A stretch of 64,000 bases of DNA, taken from Vitellaria paradoxa (lineage: Eukaryota; Streptophyta; Magnoliopsida; Ericales; Sapotaceae). Position 1 is the first letter of the stretch, and the number at the start of each line of letters is the position of its first letter. Shown here piece after piece: positions 51,201-63,338 of this stretch. Below the pieces are notes generated by a model. The model did not search any database. It was not told the origin of the DNA and saw nothing but the letters and a program-made list of their open reading frames with translations. The stretch covers positions 35,649,433 to 35,713,432 of the forward strand of contig CM034244.1 of assembly GCA_019916065.1 (NCBI GenBank), in the 5' to 3' direction. The position numbers were made by a program, and so were the translations under genes.

Positions 51201-52218
51201 CATCGAAAGAGAAATAATAAATTTTTTAAAAATAATATTAATTTAGAACTTCTATTTTGTTTTATTCTTTTCATCAAAATATTAAAATAATTATTTCACT
51301 AGTTTTTAATTTTGGTCTCTCACTAAAGATGAATGTTTCGACCTTTTAATGAAGGCAAAAAGAATCATTTTGTCCCAAACTGGTTAGGGTTGTTGTATAA
51401 ATCATTTTTCTCAAATTATTTTTATTAGACTTGTTTTGTTGTAAAATTATTTGAAATTATATATTTTTTCACAATTTTTGTTTAATCACTTTTCCTTATT
51501 AGTTTATCTTTAAGTCTCTTAAACATAATTAAATTGTATTAAACAGTTTTATCTCAACTTTTTTTTTAATCGATGATACCTTAAATATTTTTTAAAAATT
51601 AATTTCTCTTTCTGTCTTTTTTTGTATTATTGTAAATCCATCTTAATATCTTATAAAATCGGCATTGTAACAACTAAGAAGGTTGTCAAATTTGTTTCAA
51701 ATTCCCCCCCCCCCCCCAAAAAATAGAAAACAACATATTCTCTTATTGGCTTATAATTGGATGCATTATATATTCACCGAGATGGATTTAATGCTTTACA
51801 GTGGAACATAGATTTTCCCCATTTCATTGTTCCTTCCAAATTCATTATACAATAGTTTGGCAGTTTAATGTATGAATCCTGTCTTGTAGAAATTGCATGT
51901 GTGGAGAGATATGCTCAGGTTTGAGTTGTTGAAAATTAAAAAAAAAAAAAAAAAGATCATTTGGATGCTTGTTAAATTTTATGAATTTTGGTTTAACCCC
52001 ACAATTTTACCATTAAGACTTGTTATCATTTTTGGTGATGCTTTAGATATATCCAAGTGGGAAATGCAGTTGCCGTCACAGTTTCTAGGGCCCTGGGGTA
52101 TTCGCTAGGATTGGCATTTCAGGGTTCATGCGGTGAAGAACCTCTATTTACCTTGCCCAAGAAATTTCCCAACATTGTGGGACGGAATTCTTCAGCAGTA
52201 GAGGAGGATCAGTTTTAA
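38105..52218 (+). CDS. CMT3: Chromomethylase, DNA (cytosine-5)-methyltransferase CMT3 type
   Basis: Maintains CHG methylation in the nucleus; its BAH and chromodomain read H3K9me2. Exons: 38105-38368, 38519-38565, 38714-38816, 39200-39307, 39392-39511, 39602-39701, 39790-40007, 40143-40208, 40305-40565, 41671-41729, 41827-41893, 41987-42316, 42408-42476, 42564-42650, 42747-42834, 47134-47252, 47355-47459, 50585-50628, 50757-50826, 50920-51023, 52047-52218 (TAA). All are GT-AG and in phase: 2601 nt, 866 residues (Arabidopsis CMT3 is about 840). The start [12 protein letters not shown] opens a Ser/Lys-rich tail. BAH spans about 118-250. Motif I is LDLYSGCGG (294-302). The chromodomain (about 404-460), inserted in the catalytic domain, has cage candidates F405, W432 and Y435. 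GGPPCQG has catalytic C483, ENV is 525-527, QFRMRVF is motif VIII and QVGNAVAV is motif X. Exons 10-11 can be joined in two in-frame ways. The short N-terminus argues against CMT2. Introns 9, 15 and 17 carry repeats. Confidence 0.95.
41066..41175 (-). mobile_element. 84-bp RTE 3'-end insertion in chromomethylase intron 9
   Basis: Between perfect 13-bp direct repeats AAATGCTTCATAA (41066-41078 and 41163-41175) lies 41079-41162. In reverse this matches the final ~70 bp of the RTE element at 7528-8940 (TTGGCATCGACAAATCCATA, then GCCGACCCCACCTA-GGGAAAAGGCTTGG and the GGTTT repeats), with few differences. It is an extreme 5' truncation of the same family, antisense to the gene. Confidence 0.92.
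44009..44062. repeat. (AT)n microsatellite
   Basis: An uninterrupted AT/TA run of about 54 bases inside the inner TIR element. Confidence 0.95.
44081..44540. repeat. Four-unit polypyrimidine tandem array
   Basis: Four related units of about 100-125 bp start near 44082, 44183, 44309 and 44427. Each opens with CATGGCC, then a TTTTTCATTCAGTTAAAAAT-like or TTCTTTTTTCGGTTAAAAAT-like block, ACATTCCTTTTCC and a long TTC/CTT run. A GA run follows at 44556-44597. The open frames of 62-168 codons on either strand here are products of the simple repeats and are not genes. Confidence 0.85.
45880..46093. mobile_element. MITE-like inverted-repeat element in chromomethylase intron 15
   Basis: Ends match in inverse. 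The left has TAGTTTGGTACAAGAGAATT and the right, read in reverse, has TGATTTGGTACCAGAGAATA; both continue into GAATCAAATGAAAT-like text. About 205 bp, Tourist-like appearance. The TSD is unclear. Confidence 0.55.
48184..48222. repeat. (TTA)n microsatellite
   Basis: About 13 TTA/ATT units in chromomethylase intron 17. Confidence 0.95.
49788..49941. mobile_element. Short MITE-like element in chromomethylase intron 17
   Basis: The candidate is 49791-49938, 148 bp. The left end GGGTGCGTTTGGAG and the right end, in reverse GGGCTCGTTTGGAG, form TIRs. ATA flanks both sides (49788-49790, 49939-49941), which is short and could be chance. Confidence 0.55.
50041..50250. repeat. 70-bp tandem repeat, three copies
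   Basis: Units start at 50041, 50111 and 50181, an exact 70-bp period. They share GTTGNAAACTNG, AACGTTAC, ATTG-TTTGTTTGAC and ATTAATGTAATGATTTTTA-like blocks. They lie about 330 bp before exon 18 of the chromomethylase. Confidence 0.9.
50678..50699. repeat. (CA)n microsatellite
   Basis: About eleven CA units in the 128-bp intron between exons 18 and 19 of the chromomethylase. Confidence 0.9.
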
Positions 52219-53860
52219 CGGTCCAGTTTGATTTGTTTAGATTTTCTTTGTTTAGGTTCTTCAATTGTTTCCTCCCAAGTTGGGAACCAAACACGCTATT
52301 TTGTTGTATCCTCCAATGCTATTTATATACACTCTTATGTTAGTTTGATTTTCATAGTTCAATTACTTGAATAATTGGTGAGGAAAAAAAAAATTAAAAT
52401 ATGCTTTTGCCTGGATGATTTTAATCTATATTAAACATCTGCATGTCCAGTAGTTACTTCACCTGCGATGCGATTTTATTGGTGGATGAGAGAATGATCC
52501 TCATTTCAAGAGTAGCAAATAATTAGATGGCATTACAACAGCTAGAAAAGGGTCTGTTGGTCCATGCTCAATGTCAGGCTAGAAAAGGGTCTGTTGGTCC
52601 ATGCTCAATGTCAAGTTGCAACCCCAGTTTTCCGCAATCAAAGCTATACCACAAATTAGAGCAATGCCAGACAATCCTAACATAGTATACATACATAACG
52701 GATTTAGCCAGGCTAGGCAACTTTTTTAAAAGAATAAATATAACAAGGCTACATAAGTTATAGTCTACCGAAGATAGTATATAAAATTTATACAGAACTA
52801 TCACATAAGAAGTATATGGTCTCGTAAAATAAAATAAAATAATCAAAGCAAAGTTCAACGCTATTTTAACACATGATTAGATGATTTGGTCTACCCATCA
52901 TGCACGATCTCATTAGAACTTGTAGTAGCACTTGTAACGGAGTGAGTAGTTATACAAATGTGTTCACTAAACATCAGTAAAATAATCATCTCTTATCATG
53001 CAATTAATATAAAACATGTTATACAATAATCATCATTAACATATTATCATCATAGTATCAAATGTCATCATTAATATAATTAAAACAATCAATTTGTTTT
53101 TAAGTACGTTGCATGTATCCAACCAAAATCAATAATTTTGTGCACATACTTGGGGAATGATGTAACCCATATCTCCACAATAAAAGGCAAATATTTCTCA
53201 GCGATCACCCACCTCAGTATTATTCTTCCTTAAGCATGTTTAATTTTGAAGTTCTAGTAGAATCTAGTACCATCACCGTTTTAAAATGTGTTATATTTTG
53301 TAAATGTTCAATATTGCATATATGTTATTTCTTTCCTCTACTTAGGCGATATGAGATAGAAGGTATTATTTCTCTACTTCACTTTCCTGCAAGTAGAATT
53401 TCTCATTGTTGCTGTTTGGAGGGTTGTCTGTGCAGTTAATTTGTGCGCATGTTTGTCTGAATGGATGTTTGGACCCAGTTTGGTGGTTGTTGTTTCTCTT
53501 TGTCGAGACTAGACTTGTGTGCTTTGTCATTGCAACTAAGGAGTTGGTGATCGCTCGAATGTGTGAGAAAATTTAATTTATGTTTTGAATAGCGACATGT
53601 TAAAGAGACTTAGTGCCAGTTGACATTTAAAAAAAAGTGTGTTAAGAAATCGATTTTTTTAAAATGTAACAAAAGACCCCTTTTTAGTGAGTTTTGATTG
53701 ACCTGTGCAATCAGAGAAAATGGATCCAAGGGTTTAGCTACACATGAGAACAGTCCTGCCTGGATATTTAGGAATAACCAGAGTCTCATTTTAATCATTG
53801 TGATATCTTTCTCTCTGTACGAGCCAGTATTTAAATTTGACAATTTATATATTATTTTGG
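52219..53860. other. 3' flank of the chromomethylase and intergenic DNA
   Basis: The first few hundred bases should hold the 3' UTR; the polyadenylation site cannot be fixed. A 37-bp tandem duplication (GCTAGAAAAGGGTCTGTTGG...) is at 52541-52614. Open frames of 60-95 codons here look random. No gene was seen. Confidence 0.5.
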
Positions 53861-54649
53861 ATCAATAAATATTTAAAATAAGACTGAGTTAATTTATTTT
53901 ATTTTTCTTGGGTCGAGTTTAACTCAAAGTGGTATTAGATTAGACAATTGGGTCAAGAGGCCCAGCCTTTTCTCTTTCTTTTTTTTCTTCATTTCCTTTT
54001 TTTTCTTCTCTTTGGGTTGGCTTGGTCCCGCGGGTCGGCTAGGGAAAAAAAGGAAGAAAAGAAGAAGAAAATGGGGGGAGAGAGAAGGGAGAGAAAAGAG
54101 AGAGAGAGGGATTCGGGAAGTAAGGAAGGTAGACCCAGATAGTTTTCGACGCCGTGAATGCTGTGGCGGTGTCCATTTCGCGTGATTTTGCTCGAGGTGG
54201 GAGAAATTGACGCCAAAAGTTTTGTTGCCTAAACTAAAATCTTTTTATTTCTCATTTTCTATTCAGATCTGAGGTAAATGGGACACATATTTGTGTTTTA
54301 GACGTTGCAAGGATTATTTTGGTATATTTATATGCTTGATTTGGTGAAATTTTGTGAAATGTGTATATACATATATATATACAGGTGTCTGTATATATAT
54401 ATACGTATATGTATTAAAATTTTCTGTACTTTGGAGTCATGATAATTATACAAATGATATGTGAGAATTTTTGGATAATTTTTTATATATTTAACCTGTA
54501 TAAAAGTGGTTAAAGTTGGACTGATAGTATGAATTCAATCCAAATTAGAAAGCCAGAACACTGTGGTTTGCTGGGAGGCTCACGGGAAAAAAAAAAAAAA
54601 AGAGAAAAATTCTAAAGAAAAATTAGTTTGGTATATTCCCATTCAGTCC

Positions 54650-54816
54650 CCTAAAGTTTTGGATAATTACATAATGGCCCCAAAGTTTTGAATAATTAAA
54701 TAATTACCCCTAAAGTTTTAGATAATTTCAAGATGATACCCCAAGAGTTTAAATAATTACAAAGTGAGCCCCAAATGTTTAAATAATTATGAAATGACCA
54801 CTAAAGTTTATGAAAA
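54650..54816. repeat. ~31-bp degenerate tandem array
   Basis: Five to six units of the form CCCCTAAAGTTTTGGATAAT followed by TANNTAATNA. The period is about 30-33 bp. Confidence 0.75.
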
Positions 54817-55329
54817 TCACGATTTTATACCTAAAGAATTGAGAAGGAAAATAAGGTTGCCCTTAGAGTTATGGGAAATTATAGTTGATGTTATAGAATT
54901 AGAAAGATGTTAAAAAAAAATGTAAAATTTGAGATTTAAGGCATGCTTTATTTTATATTGTTAATGGTAGAATATGATCCTATTTGTGATTAAAATATAT
55001 GAAATATAATTGATAATTAATATAACATGCTTTTCTAATATTGTGAACTCTTGAAGAAAATTATTAAGCATAATTGAACATGTCATGTGCATTGGGACTG
55101 GAGCGGCGTTATCCGATTTATGTTGAGAATGTTAATTGGCTGAGAGCACCACATTCATATAGTGATGTGCTTAGACACGGGTTATATATATATGGACGGG
55201 ATTCACGATTTGAGAAAAATGAGAAAATGAGATTTTGAAAATATCAGATGATCCCCAGGCAACATGTTTAATTAAAGGTTAGTCATTTGAAGTTGGACGT
55301 TATTATCGAGGTGAGATATTATGAGATTT

Positions 55330-55640
55330 TTCGGATTGTAGCCGGATCTTGCTTGAGGTAAATGGATGTCTGCTTGAGGTAAGCGGATGCCTGCTAAGGG
55401 GTGTAACATAGTTCCCTAGCAGACGGGCCAAGGGGTGTAACACGGTTCCTCTGAATCTTAGCTAATTAGAGGTGTAACCCGGTCCCCAATCGCTATTTAT
55501 ATTGATTACCCTATTTGAGATAAGTAGATGCCTGACTAGGAGTATAACGCGGTTTCCTAACAGTCGGGCCAGGGGGTGTAACACGGTTTTCCCGAGTCTT
55601 ACACCAATGGGGGTGTAATACGGTTCTCCATTCAGTTTAT
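55330..55640. repeat. Tandem array with GGGGTGTAACACGGTT units
   Basis: The phrases GGGTGTAAC-C-GTTCCC, AGCAGACGGGCCAAGGGGTG / AACAGTCGGGCCAGGGGGTG and GCTTGAGGTAA-GGATGCCTG recur several times in two larger half-arrays (about 55340-55490 and 55505-55635). Confidence 0.75.
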
Positions 55641-56250
55641 ATATATATATATTGAGATAATGTGATCGTTACATCTATTGATGAGATGTATGAATTATTA
55701 TATTGATTATGAGTTTGGTTATGAAATAAGGGATACAATTAGGAACTACGGTGACCTGATTTTCGAGGTGGGATATGAAGGCAGCTCAAGTAAGAGTAGC
55801 CTGAGTTCGATTTTAACTATGGATGAGATTTGAGTAGATGGCAATTGGATAATTGCATTATATTACATATGCATTCTTATATGATGTTTGCATTGCATTA
55901 CATAACAAATGCATTTTATATTATGTTTAGCTGCTATTGCTGTGAGTTATATTGTATGTTTGAGCATGTTCATTAGCACACACTTGCATGGTTTTACCTA
56001 ATGGGCTAGTTAGCTTACTCTAACTATGTAGCGGATGATCCAGCAAGGCCAGGAAATAGCCACCTGAAGCTGAGTTGAGAGTGACAGATTGATCTGTTAT
56101 AAAATTTTACTTATATTTAAAAGTTCATATTTCCATTTGTGTGACCTAGGGTTGTGGGTCCCAAAGTCAATTTATATATGAGATTGCATTGTTGTTGATG
56201 AGACGTATGCGGTTATATCAATCTTAAATTTAGTCACCAGGGTGTGACAT

Positions 56251-58452
56251 TAAATATATCGTGATTGACAGTGTTTTATTTATTTCATGTGGAAATGAGG
56301 AACGTATTTAGTTGTTCTGATGGTGGCTATTGTATTGAAACTTGATTTTGGCACAGATTTTTATTTAATTTATTTTGTTCACATATTCTCATGCCGTCCG
56401 TCCTGGACTATTAAGTTAGTGGCATGACACTCTCGATAATATTTGCAAGGATTTTATTGTAAATTGGTAAATTCATAGTTAAATTAAAGTTTTAGTCTTT
56501 GTAAACTTAGACATAAGACGTTAGAGTTTTAAGATGGAAAAAAAGTTTGTTGGTTTTAGAATAGGTTTGAAAGACTGAAAAACTGGAACAATGGGAAAAG
56601 GGCACTTCACAGGAAGCCGACGAGTTGGTTGTGAGAAGCTATTGGAAGGCAATTCTGACTCTCGGAATAATATCGAGAGCATGTTTTCAGGTATAGGTCG
56701 TGCAGAATTCCGCTCTTAGCTACAAAATAGTTGCAGGATGATTACAGGAAGATCTTTCCTGCGAGGTATATGACTTTTAGTTTCCAAGTTATGTTTTTAT
56801 TTATTTTAGCAAACGCCTAAAATTTATAAAAAATTACTAAAAATTTCTATTTATTTTATTCAACACATCAAAATTTCATTCACCAACTTTAGTGAAAAGA
56901 AACTTTTCATAAAAAGTACAAAAGATTAATTGAAAATTAGACATCTAAATGGACCTATATAACTATTTTATTCCATCATTCAATAGTAAATTTAGTGAAA
57001 AGATGTAGTTCTTCAATAATAATTTGCTAGCTTCTTTGTGTGGCTACGTTGGAGCCACTTAATCAAGCCAAGGAAGGGCACAGCCTATGATGATGCAAAA
57101 GGGTGAGAGAGAGGAAAACAAAATATTTAAACTTAAGCTTAATTTGATACCAAAAAAGTTATAACAATAAATGATATTTTTATATTATTATTTTATTTGA
57201 TATATTTATTTGAAATATTATTTAATTTATTTAAGCTAGTAAAATAAAATTACAGTGCGAGAACAATTCAATTTTATTAAACCAAAATTTGAAGCTTGCG
57301 TCTATAAGTTTAATTTGAAATATACACCGTTATCTACAAGTAAATAATTTGAGCGGTGCAATGATTCAAGTGGATGGAATTTGAAAAAAAAAAAAAAAAT
57401 TGCATCAAGTACTCTAAACGTTTAAAAGTTACACTTATATTTTTTTATTTTGAAGTATTGTTAACACTGATCCCTTATGATAAAATCTACAGTTAAAATT
57501 TAATAGAAAATATCAAAATAACTAAAATTTTAGATCATTTTTCTATTTTATCTCATTCTCTCATATATTCGTTAGTTTTTTCTATAAAAATCCTAAAACA
57601 TATGTGAAAACAAAAAGTTTTTGAAAATTTTTACAAGGAAAGTTGACGAGATGTGAGAGAGTGAATGATAAAAAAAAAAACTTAAAATTTTGGTTAGTTT
57701 AACATTTTATATTACGTTTTAATGACTGATTTGATTGGAAGAAAGGAAATGTAAACAATATTTTAAAATAAGAGAAATAAGTGTAACTTTTAAAAGTTGA
57801 GAGTAATAAATATAATTACTTAAATATTAAGGTAAAATTAAGAAGGAGTTAAGTGTAATTTACAACAACCAAACACACCTCCCCCCCCCCCCCCCCCAAA
57901 AACACACAAATCCCGGGGGGATATCATCAATCAGCATGACTCGTTTACCCTGCAATTTCATCTGCTGGTTTTTTAGCAAGCAGCAAGCATTTCCTTCCAC
58001 AAACACATGTTGTAGTAGATATGTCCAATATCAGACCTTCCCTCCATCTCTGTTTTTGTTCTTTCAAGTTATATTTCCATTCTTAAAATAATAATAATAA
58101 TAAGGAAAATGAAATGATATATGTTAGTATAAAAAACAAACTTGACATGTGACAATTATTCCGAGTACACGTGTTGAGCTCACATACAGATTTGAGTGTT
58201 CAGTGTTGAGTACGAGATCATTTTCCCTACCTTAAGTACTCATTATCAGAATGAATGATTAACGTTCTAGTTCATTTTCAACCATAAAGTTAAATTATAA
58301 CTTAATTAGGTTGTTATTGTAATAGTTGAGGACATGATTTGACAATTATATTTCTCAAATATATGATATTTCTTCTATTACTCTGTAAATAATCCTATAC
58401 ATATTAAATACATTATGAATTATCACTGCAACTTCTAGGAAATCGATTAAAT
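56251..58452. other. Intergenic DNA without gene
   Basis: AT-rich, with a somewhat more complex stretch at 56390-56780 that may be decayed transposon sequence, and a run of 17 C at 57881-57897. No gene was seen. Confidence 0.45.
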
Positions 58453-58686
58453 TAGTGGGATAAATAGAGTATTATAGTCAAATATTTGTCCCATTTAACT
58501 TCTGGCTTATTTTAGCCTATATATAGTTCAAGATGATCAATAGGTAAAGTATGCTCACTATTGTTTACATTAGTGGGATAAATAGAGTATTAAAGTCAAA
58601 TATTTATCCCATTTAACTTCTAACTTATTTTAGCCTATATATAGTTCAAGATGATCAATAGGTAAAATATGCTCACTATTGTTTAC
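58453..58686. repeat. 117-bp tandem duplication
   Basis: Two units start at 58453 and 58570. Both read TTAGTGGGATAAATAGAGTA... and end GCTCACTATTGTTTACA. They differ at only a few positions, so the duplication is recent. Confidence 0.93.
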
Positions 58687-58833
58687 AAAACTCTTCGTAT
58701 AAACATCTACTAACTAGATCGTCGGAATAACTTTTCCGAAAACTCGTCTTAACTGTTTTTTGTGTTTGCAAGTATTTGAGAGGAAAAACTATTGACGTGG
58801 GAAACATATGTAGAGAAGATTTTTATTTTTTGC

Positions 58834-58869
<36 letters not shown>

Positions 58870-60120
58870 GATGGCCAATTTTAAAAAAAAAAATTAATAT
58901 AAACGTAATACGTGATAAAATTTTATTAAACAACACCCTCATACATTTATTTTCTATGACTGTCAAATATAAAACTAATTTATTTTGGGTAATATATGCA
59001 CTGTTTCCTTTCGTAGCCAAATCGAATGAATTGAAGCAACTGTCATTCAAACACGTGAAATCGCATCCTAATGCAAATGGACAGCCACAGATGCAGCGGA
59101 CTCCATTTTTTTTTTTTTTATTTTGCTATGTTTATTATTTTTAATTACTTATTTAATTTTGTAGAATGAATTTGGTTAAAATAATTTCTTTTTGTTACTA
59201 TTATTATTATTATTATTATTTTCTTTTGAGTGTATTATATTTTAAATTTTAGCATTAAATTATTATAATTTTATTTATATTTTAAAACTTCAAGTTACCG
59301 GAATATTGTAGGTTGATTATAAACTCCAAACTTTAATCATTGACATTTGTTGCTTTATACATATATATATGTATATATATATATTTAAATATATCGATAG
59401 GAATCCATCATTACTTTATATAAATAAATAAATGAAATGGATGAAAACGAGGATGGTTGATTGTGGGTTGCTTTCACCTACACAAGTTCTCGTGGAGCGG
59501 AAGCCATCGAGGCCACCAAGGTTTAAATTTTGGTTCCCGTTGCTCAAGAACTATTTCCACAGCGTGTTTGATTCTTCCTTTATAAATATTTTTTTCAGAT
59601 GACTTATGGCGTCTGAGTTAATTTACACGTTTCTTAATTAATTTTTATAAACTGTAAAATTAATTATCAGACAAACATTCAATTATTTTAATAAAATTTA
59701 TTTTTCATTATCTCCAAAATAAACATACTTTAAAGTTAAATAATTTCCACTTCCTACTTGATTCTTCTCTTACTTATATAATAAAACATAATTATTTGAT
59801 TTGACAGTTGTGTGTGTGACAATATGAGAGAAAGAGAGGACATGCAGAATGAGAGATGGGGGAGAGGGAGAGAGGGTGGGGCTGGGGGTGCAGGGGAGAG
59901 AGAGAGTGAGTGAGAGAGATAGAGGTGTAGAGAGGGAGAGGGGTGGGACCGGGGGTGCACGGAGAGAGAGAGAGAGGGGTTGGGTGGGTAAGTAGGAGAG
60001 AGAAAAATGGGGCGGGTGGGGGTTTTAAGGCACAAAAATGGAAGGTTTTTAAGACACAAAAATAGAAGGTTTTCAGGACACAAAAATAATATTTTTTCTA
60101 TTTAAAATAAAGGTAAAAAA
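58687..60120. other. Intergenic DNA with simple repeats
   Basis: An AT run at 58839-58866, a (TTA)n run near 59201-59220, and a G/A-rich tract at 59825-60010 made of GAGAGA and GGGGTGGG-like phrases. The 109-codon open frame on the minus strand across that tract is a simple-repeat artefact. No gene was seen. Confidence 0.5.
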
Positions 60121-62340
60121 TATAATTTGTCTTACAAATAACTCAAATATAAATTTGTTTTTTAAATTTATATGAAATTTATAGAAATAACCTATAAAAA
60201 TAAAAATCACTAATCAAAAAATATGTAAAATTTTATTTTTTATTACAAATATTATTACATTAATATTAAAAATGTGATAATATTTTTTATAAAAATTTTT
60301 AATTTAATATTTTCTAAAATGTGATATCTTTTGATTAATAATTTTTATTTTTACAGATTATTTATACAATTTTTTATGTACGTTTAATTTATAAATTTAT
60401 ATTTCTTTGCAGGAAAGAGAGAAAAATGGGGAGGGGCAAGGGCGTTTTAAGGCAAAGAAAATAATTTTTTATTAGTTTTATTTAAAATAATATTTTAATT
60501 TTAATTTTAAATTTTAAAATAAAGGCACAAAAATATAATTTTTTTAAATTAATATTTTAAAAAATATGATAATAGTAAATAATAGATGAATACCTAATAG
60601 ACAAAGTCAATTAATTTTTTTATTTATATATTTAGATTTTAATACTCTTTAAAATTTTATTAAAATTAAACATTTAAATTAAAATTTCTATTTATGTTTA
60701 TAAATTTTTATAAACTAAAAACAGAAAAATTTTTGTTAAATTTGTTTATATTTTTTATTTTCAAAAAAAATGTAAACTTAAACAAAAAAACGTAATAAAA
60801 AAATCTTTTTACTCTATCTTTTCTATTACAAATATTTTGTCAATTTTAACACTTTATCTATTTTTATTGTATCATATTACAGTGAATTATTTTAATTATC
60901 TAAATTAATATGTATCATATTCACTAATTAATTTATTTTTACTAAATAATTAAATAAATTAAATAGTTTTTAAATTAAATAAATAAATAATTAATTAATT
61001 TAATATGAAATTAATTAATTCATATTAAATTAATATGAAATATATATTATTGAAATTTTTTATAAATATTAAAATTATATTAAATAATTTAAATTAGTTA
61101 ATATATTTAATAATTTAATTTAATTTGTTTAATATCAAATATATTTTGTTAAATTATTTTTAATAAATATCATAGTTAATTTAATTTAATTTAATAAACA
61201 ATATAATTAAATTAAATTAATATGAAATATATTTATTAAATCTAATTAATTTTTTAAAAACTAATTGTAGACAAAATTACATTTCCAAAAGTAGTTTCAG
61301 CTTTCATTTCAGAAAAAAAGACAGCAAAAAATAAAAACAGAAAATATAAACAGAAAAACGATAGTGTTACCAAACGGATATTAAACAATATATGGATACC
61401 TATTAGACAAAATCAACTAAATTTTTTTATTTAAAATAAATACTTAAATTTTAGTTTTCTTAAAAATTTTATTAAAAAATAAACATTTAAATTAAAATTT
61501 TCGATTTCCTTCAAGGCTAGATTTATTTTTCTCTTCCTATTAAATTTTCTATTTTTAATACTTTTTATATAAAAAATATTTGATGTTAAACTTTTAAAAA
61601 ATGTGATAATAGTGATAATAAATAATAAAATTTTATACCTTAATCTATTTTGATTAGTGATTTTTTATTTTTATAGGTTATTTTTAAACTTTTTCATATT
61701 GGTTTTTTTATGAATTCAAAGTGGAGTTATTTACACGCTAAATAACTTATGATTTGATATTTATCCCCATCATCTCTAAAACTTTGCTGCGTTATTACTC
61801 TATCTTTTTCAAATTTTGAAATTTGAAATTCAAATTTATATAATAAAATATATCAGTTAATGTGATATATACTTTTATCAAATAACTAGGATTATTTTTC
61901 TTTTTCTTTCACTATTCCCATATTTTTTAATACTTTTTATATAAAAAATTTCAAATTAATACGTTAAAAAATGTAACATATACTTTTACATTCTATGTTA
62001 TTTATATAATAAAGAAGTTTAAAATGTTGAATTTGAAATATTTTCAACTGTTGAATTTGTTAAATGGTTAATATTATTTTTCTTTTTTCTCACTCTTCTC
62101 ATATTTTTTTTGAATACTTTTTATATAAAAGATTTTAAATTAATATTTTAAAAAATGTGATAATATTTGTAATAAATAATAAAAATTTATACTTTAATCC
62201 CTTTTGATTAATGAATTTTATTTTTATACTTTTTTATGTAGTTTGCTTTATAAATTCAAATTTGAGTTATTTACACGTCAAATTATATTTTTGTACTTTC
62301 AGATACGGGCAATTACTAGTAAATATATATAGTGCGTTGC
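60121..62340. repeat. AT-rich dispersed repeat family, several copies, mixed orientation
   Basis: At least three copies of the family at 36830-37640 occur, near 60130-60400, 61430-61740 and 61890-62340, the last two inverted relative to 36840. Diagnostic blocks are ACTTTTTATATAAAA followed by TTAAATTAATATTTTAAAAA, then ATGTGATAATA and TAATAAATAATAAAATTTTATA, then TTTTGATTA-TGA-TTTTATTTTTATA. Between them (60950-61250) is an AATT/TTAA-rich low-complexity stretch. Confidence 0.65.
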
Positions 62341-63266
62341 TCAAAATTTTTCTTTTATATGTTTATTTTAATTTTTAATTAAACTTTGTATTAATATAGT
62401 TATTTAAATTTTTTGGAATAAAATGTTTTTAATTCATTAATAAAATATAATTTATTTGTTAATTAATTATTACACATAATATATAAACTATCATTATCAC
62501 ATGAAAACATTCATACATATGTTTAATTCAACTTAAATTAGGGCATCCATACGTACATTTAATTCGAGGGATAAAAATATTTTTTGTAAAAAATAATTTA
62601 TAGTAAAATAATATATTAAATTATATTTAGATTTTTAAAACGATGGAAGTTAAGAGAATTAATTTATTACATTATTGTTTATTTATAAAAATTAATAATT
62701 TTATTTTACTTCATTTGTCAAATCAAAATAAAATAAGATAACTGAATCATAATATAAAAGTCTTATTGTGATTTATATAATAAATATATTATTAATGTAT
62801 TAAACATGTAAATATTCGTAATATCTATTAATGTGTTTATATTAGTAACAATATTTATTGGATTATTCTTCGTTTATCAATATTCCTTATTTTAATTTTC
62901 TTATATTTCATTTATCAAAATAGAACGAGATAAGATATTTATAGAACCAGAAATATACTTTAACTCTAAAAAGCCTTATTAGGAGTTATATAATAAATAT
63001 ATTATTGTTAATATATTACTGTAGGCGTTTCGAGTGGTCATAAGTATATTATTGTGGGTTCATAATTTGGAAATAAGAAGGATAATTTTTAGAGATTCTC
63101 AGAATTTTTTAATATTTTTCAGTAAAACGTACTTTAAATATGTTTATTAATGATATAAATCAATATGTTTATATAAGCAATAATATAAAGTGTCTCCTCA
63201 CTAAATAATAAATATTATATTTATTCATTTATTTTATGTTGTTCGAGTGCTAATTTAATTTTATTA

Positions 63267-63338
<72 letters not shown>

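Larger units (their letters stand above)
53900..56250. repeat. LTR-like repetitive region with tandem arrays
   Basis: The composition differs from the flanks. A polypyrimidine/polypurine stretch at 53970-54130 is followed by two tandem arrays (54650-54816 and 55330-55640). A TG-rich end follows, reading TGTGACCTAGGGTTGTGGGT near 56141 and GGGTGTGACA at 56240-56249. This looks like a large, decayed LTR or its flanks from a plant gypsy-type element. I could not find the partner end or a TSD, so the class is uncertain. Confidence 0.45.

Noticed and set aside
53920..53945. TGGTATTAGATT resembling a tRNA-iMet primer-binding site
   Set aside because: Two mismatches to TGGTATCAGAG and no LTR end could be placed directly before it.
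58776..59144. 122-codon open frame
   Set aside because: Contains AT-run products (YIYIYI) and poly-Phe; no domain, no promoter context.
59754..60083. 109-codon Pro/Ser/Leu-rich open frame on the minus strand
   Set aside because: It covers a G/A-rich low-complexity tract; composition and lack of any domain argue against a gene.
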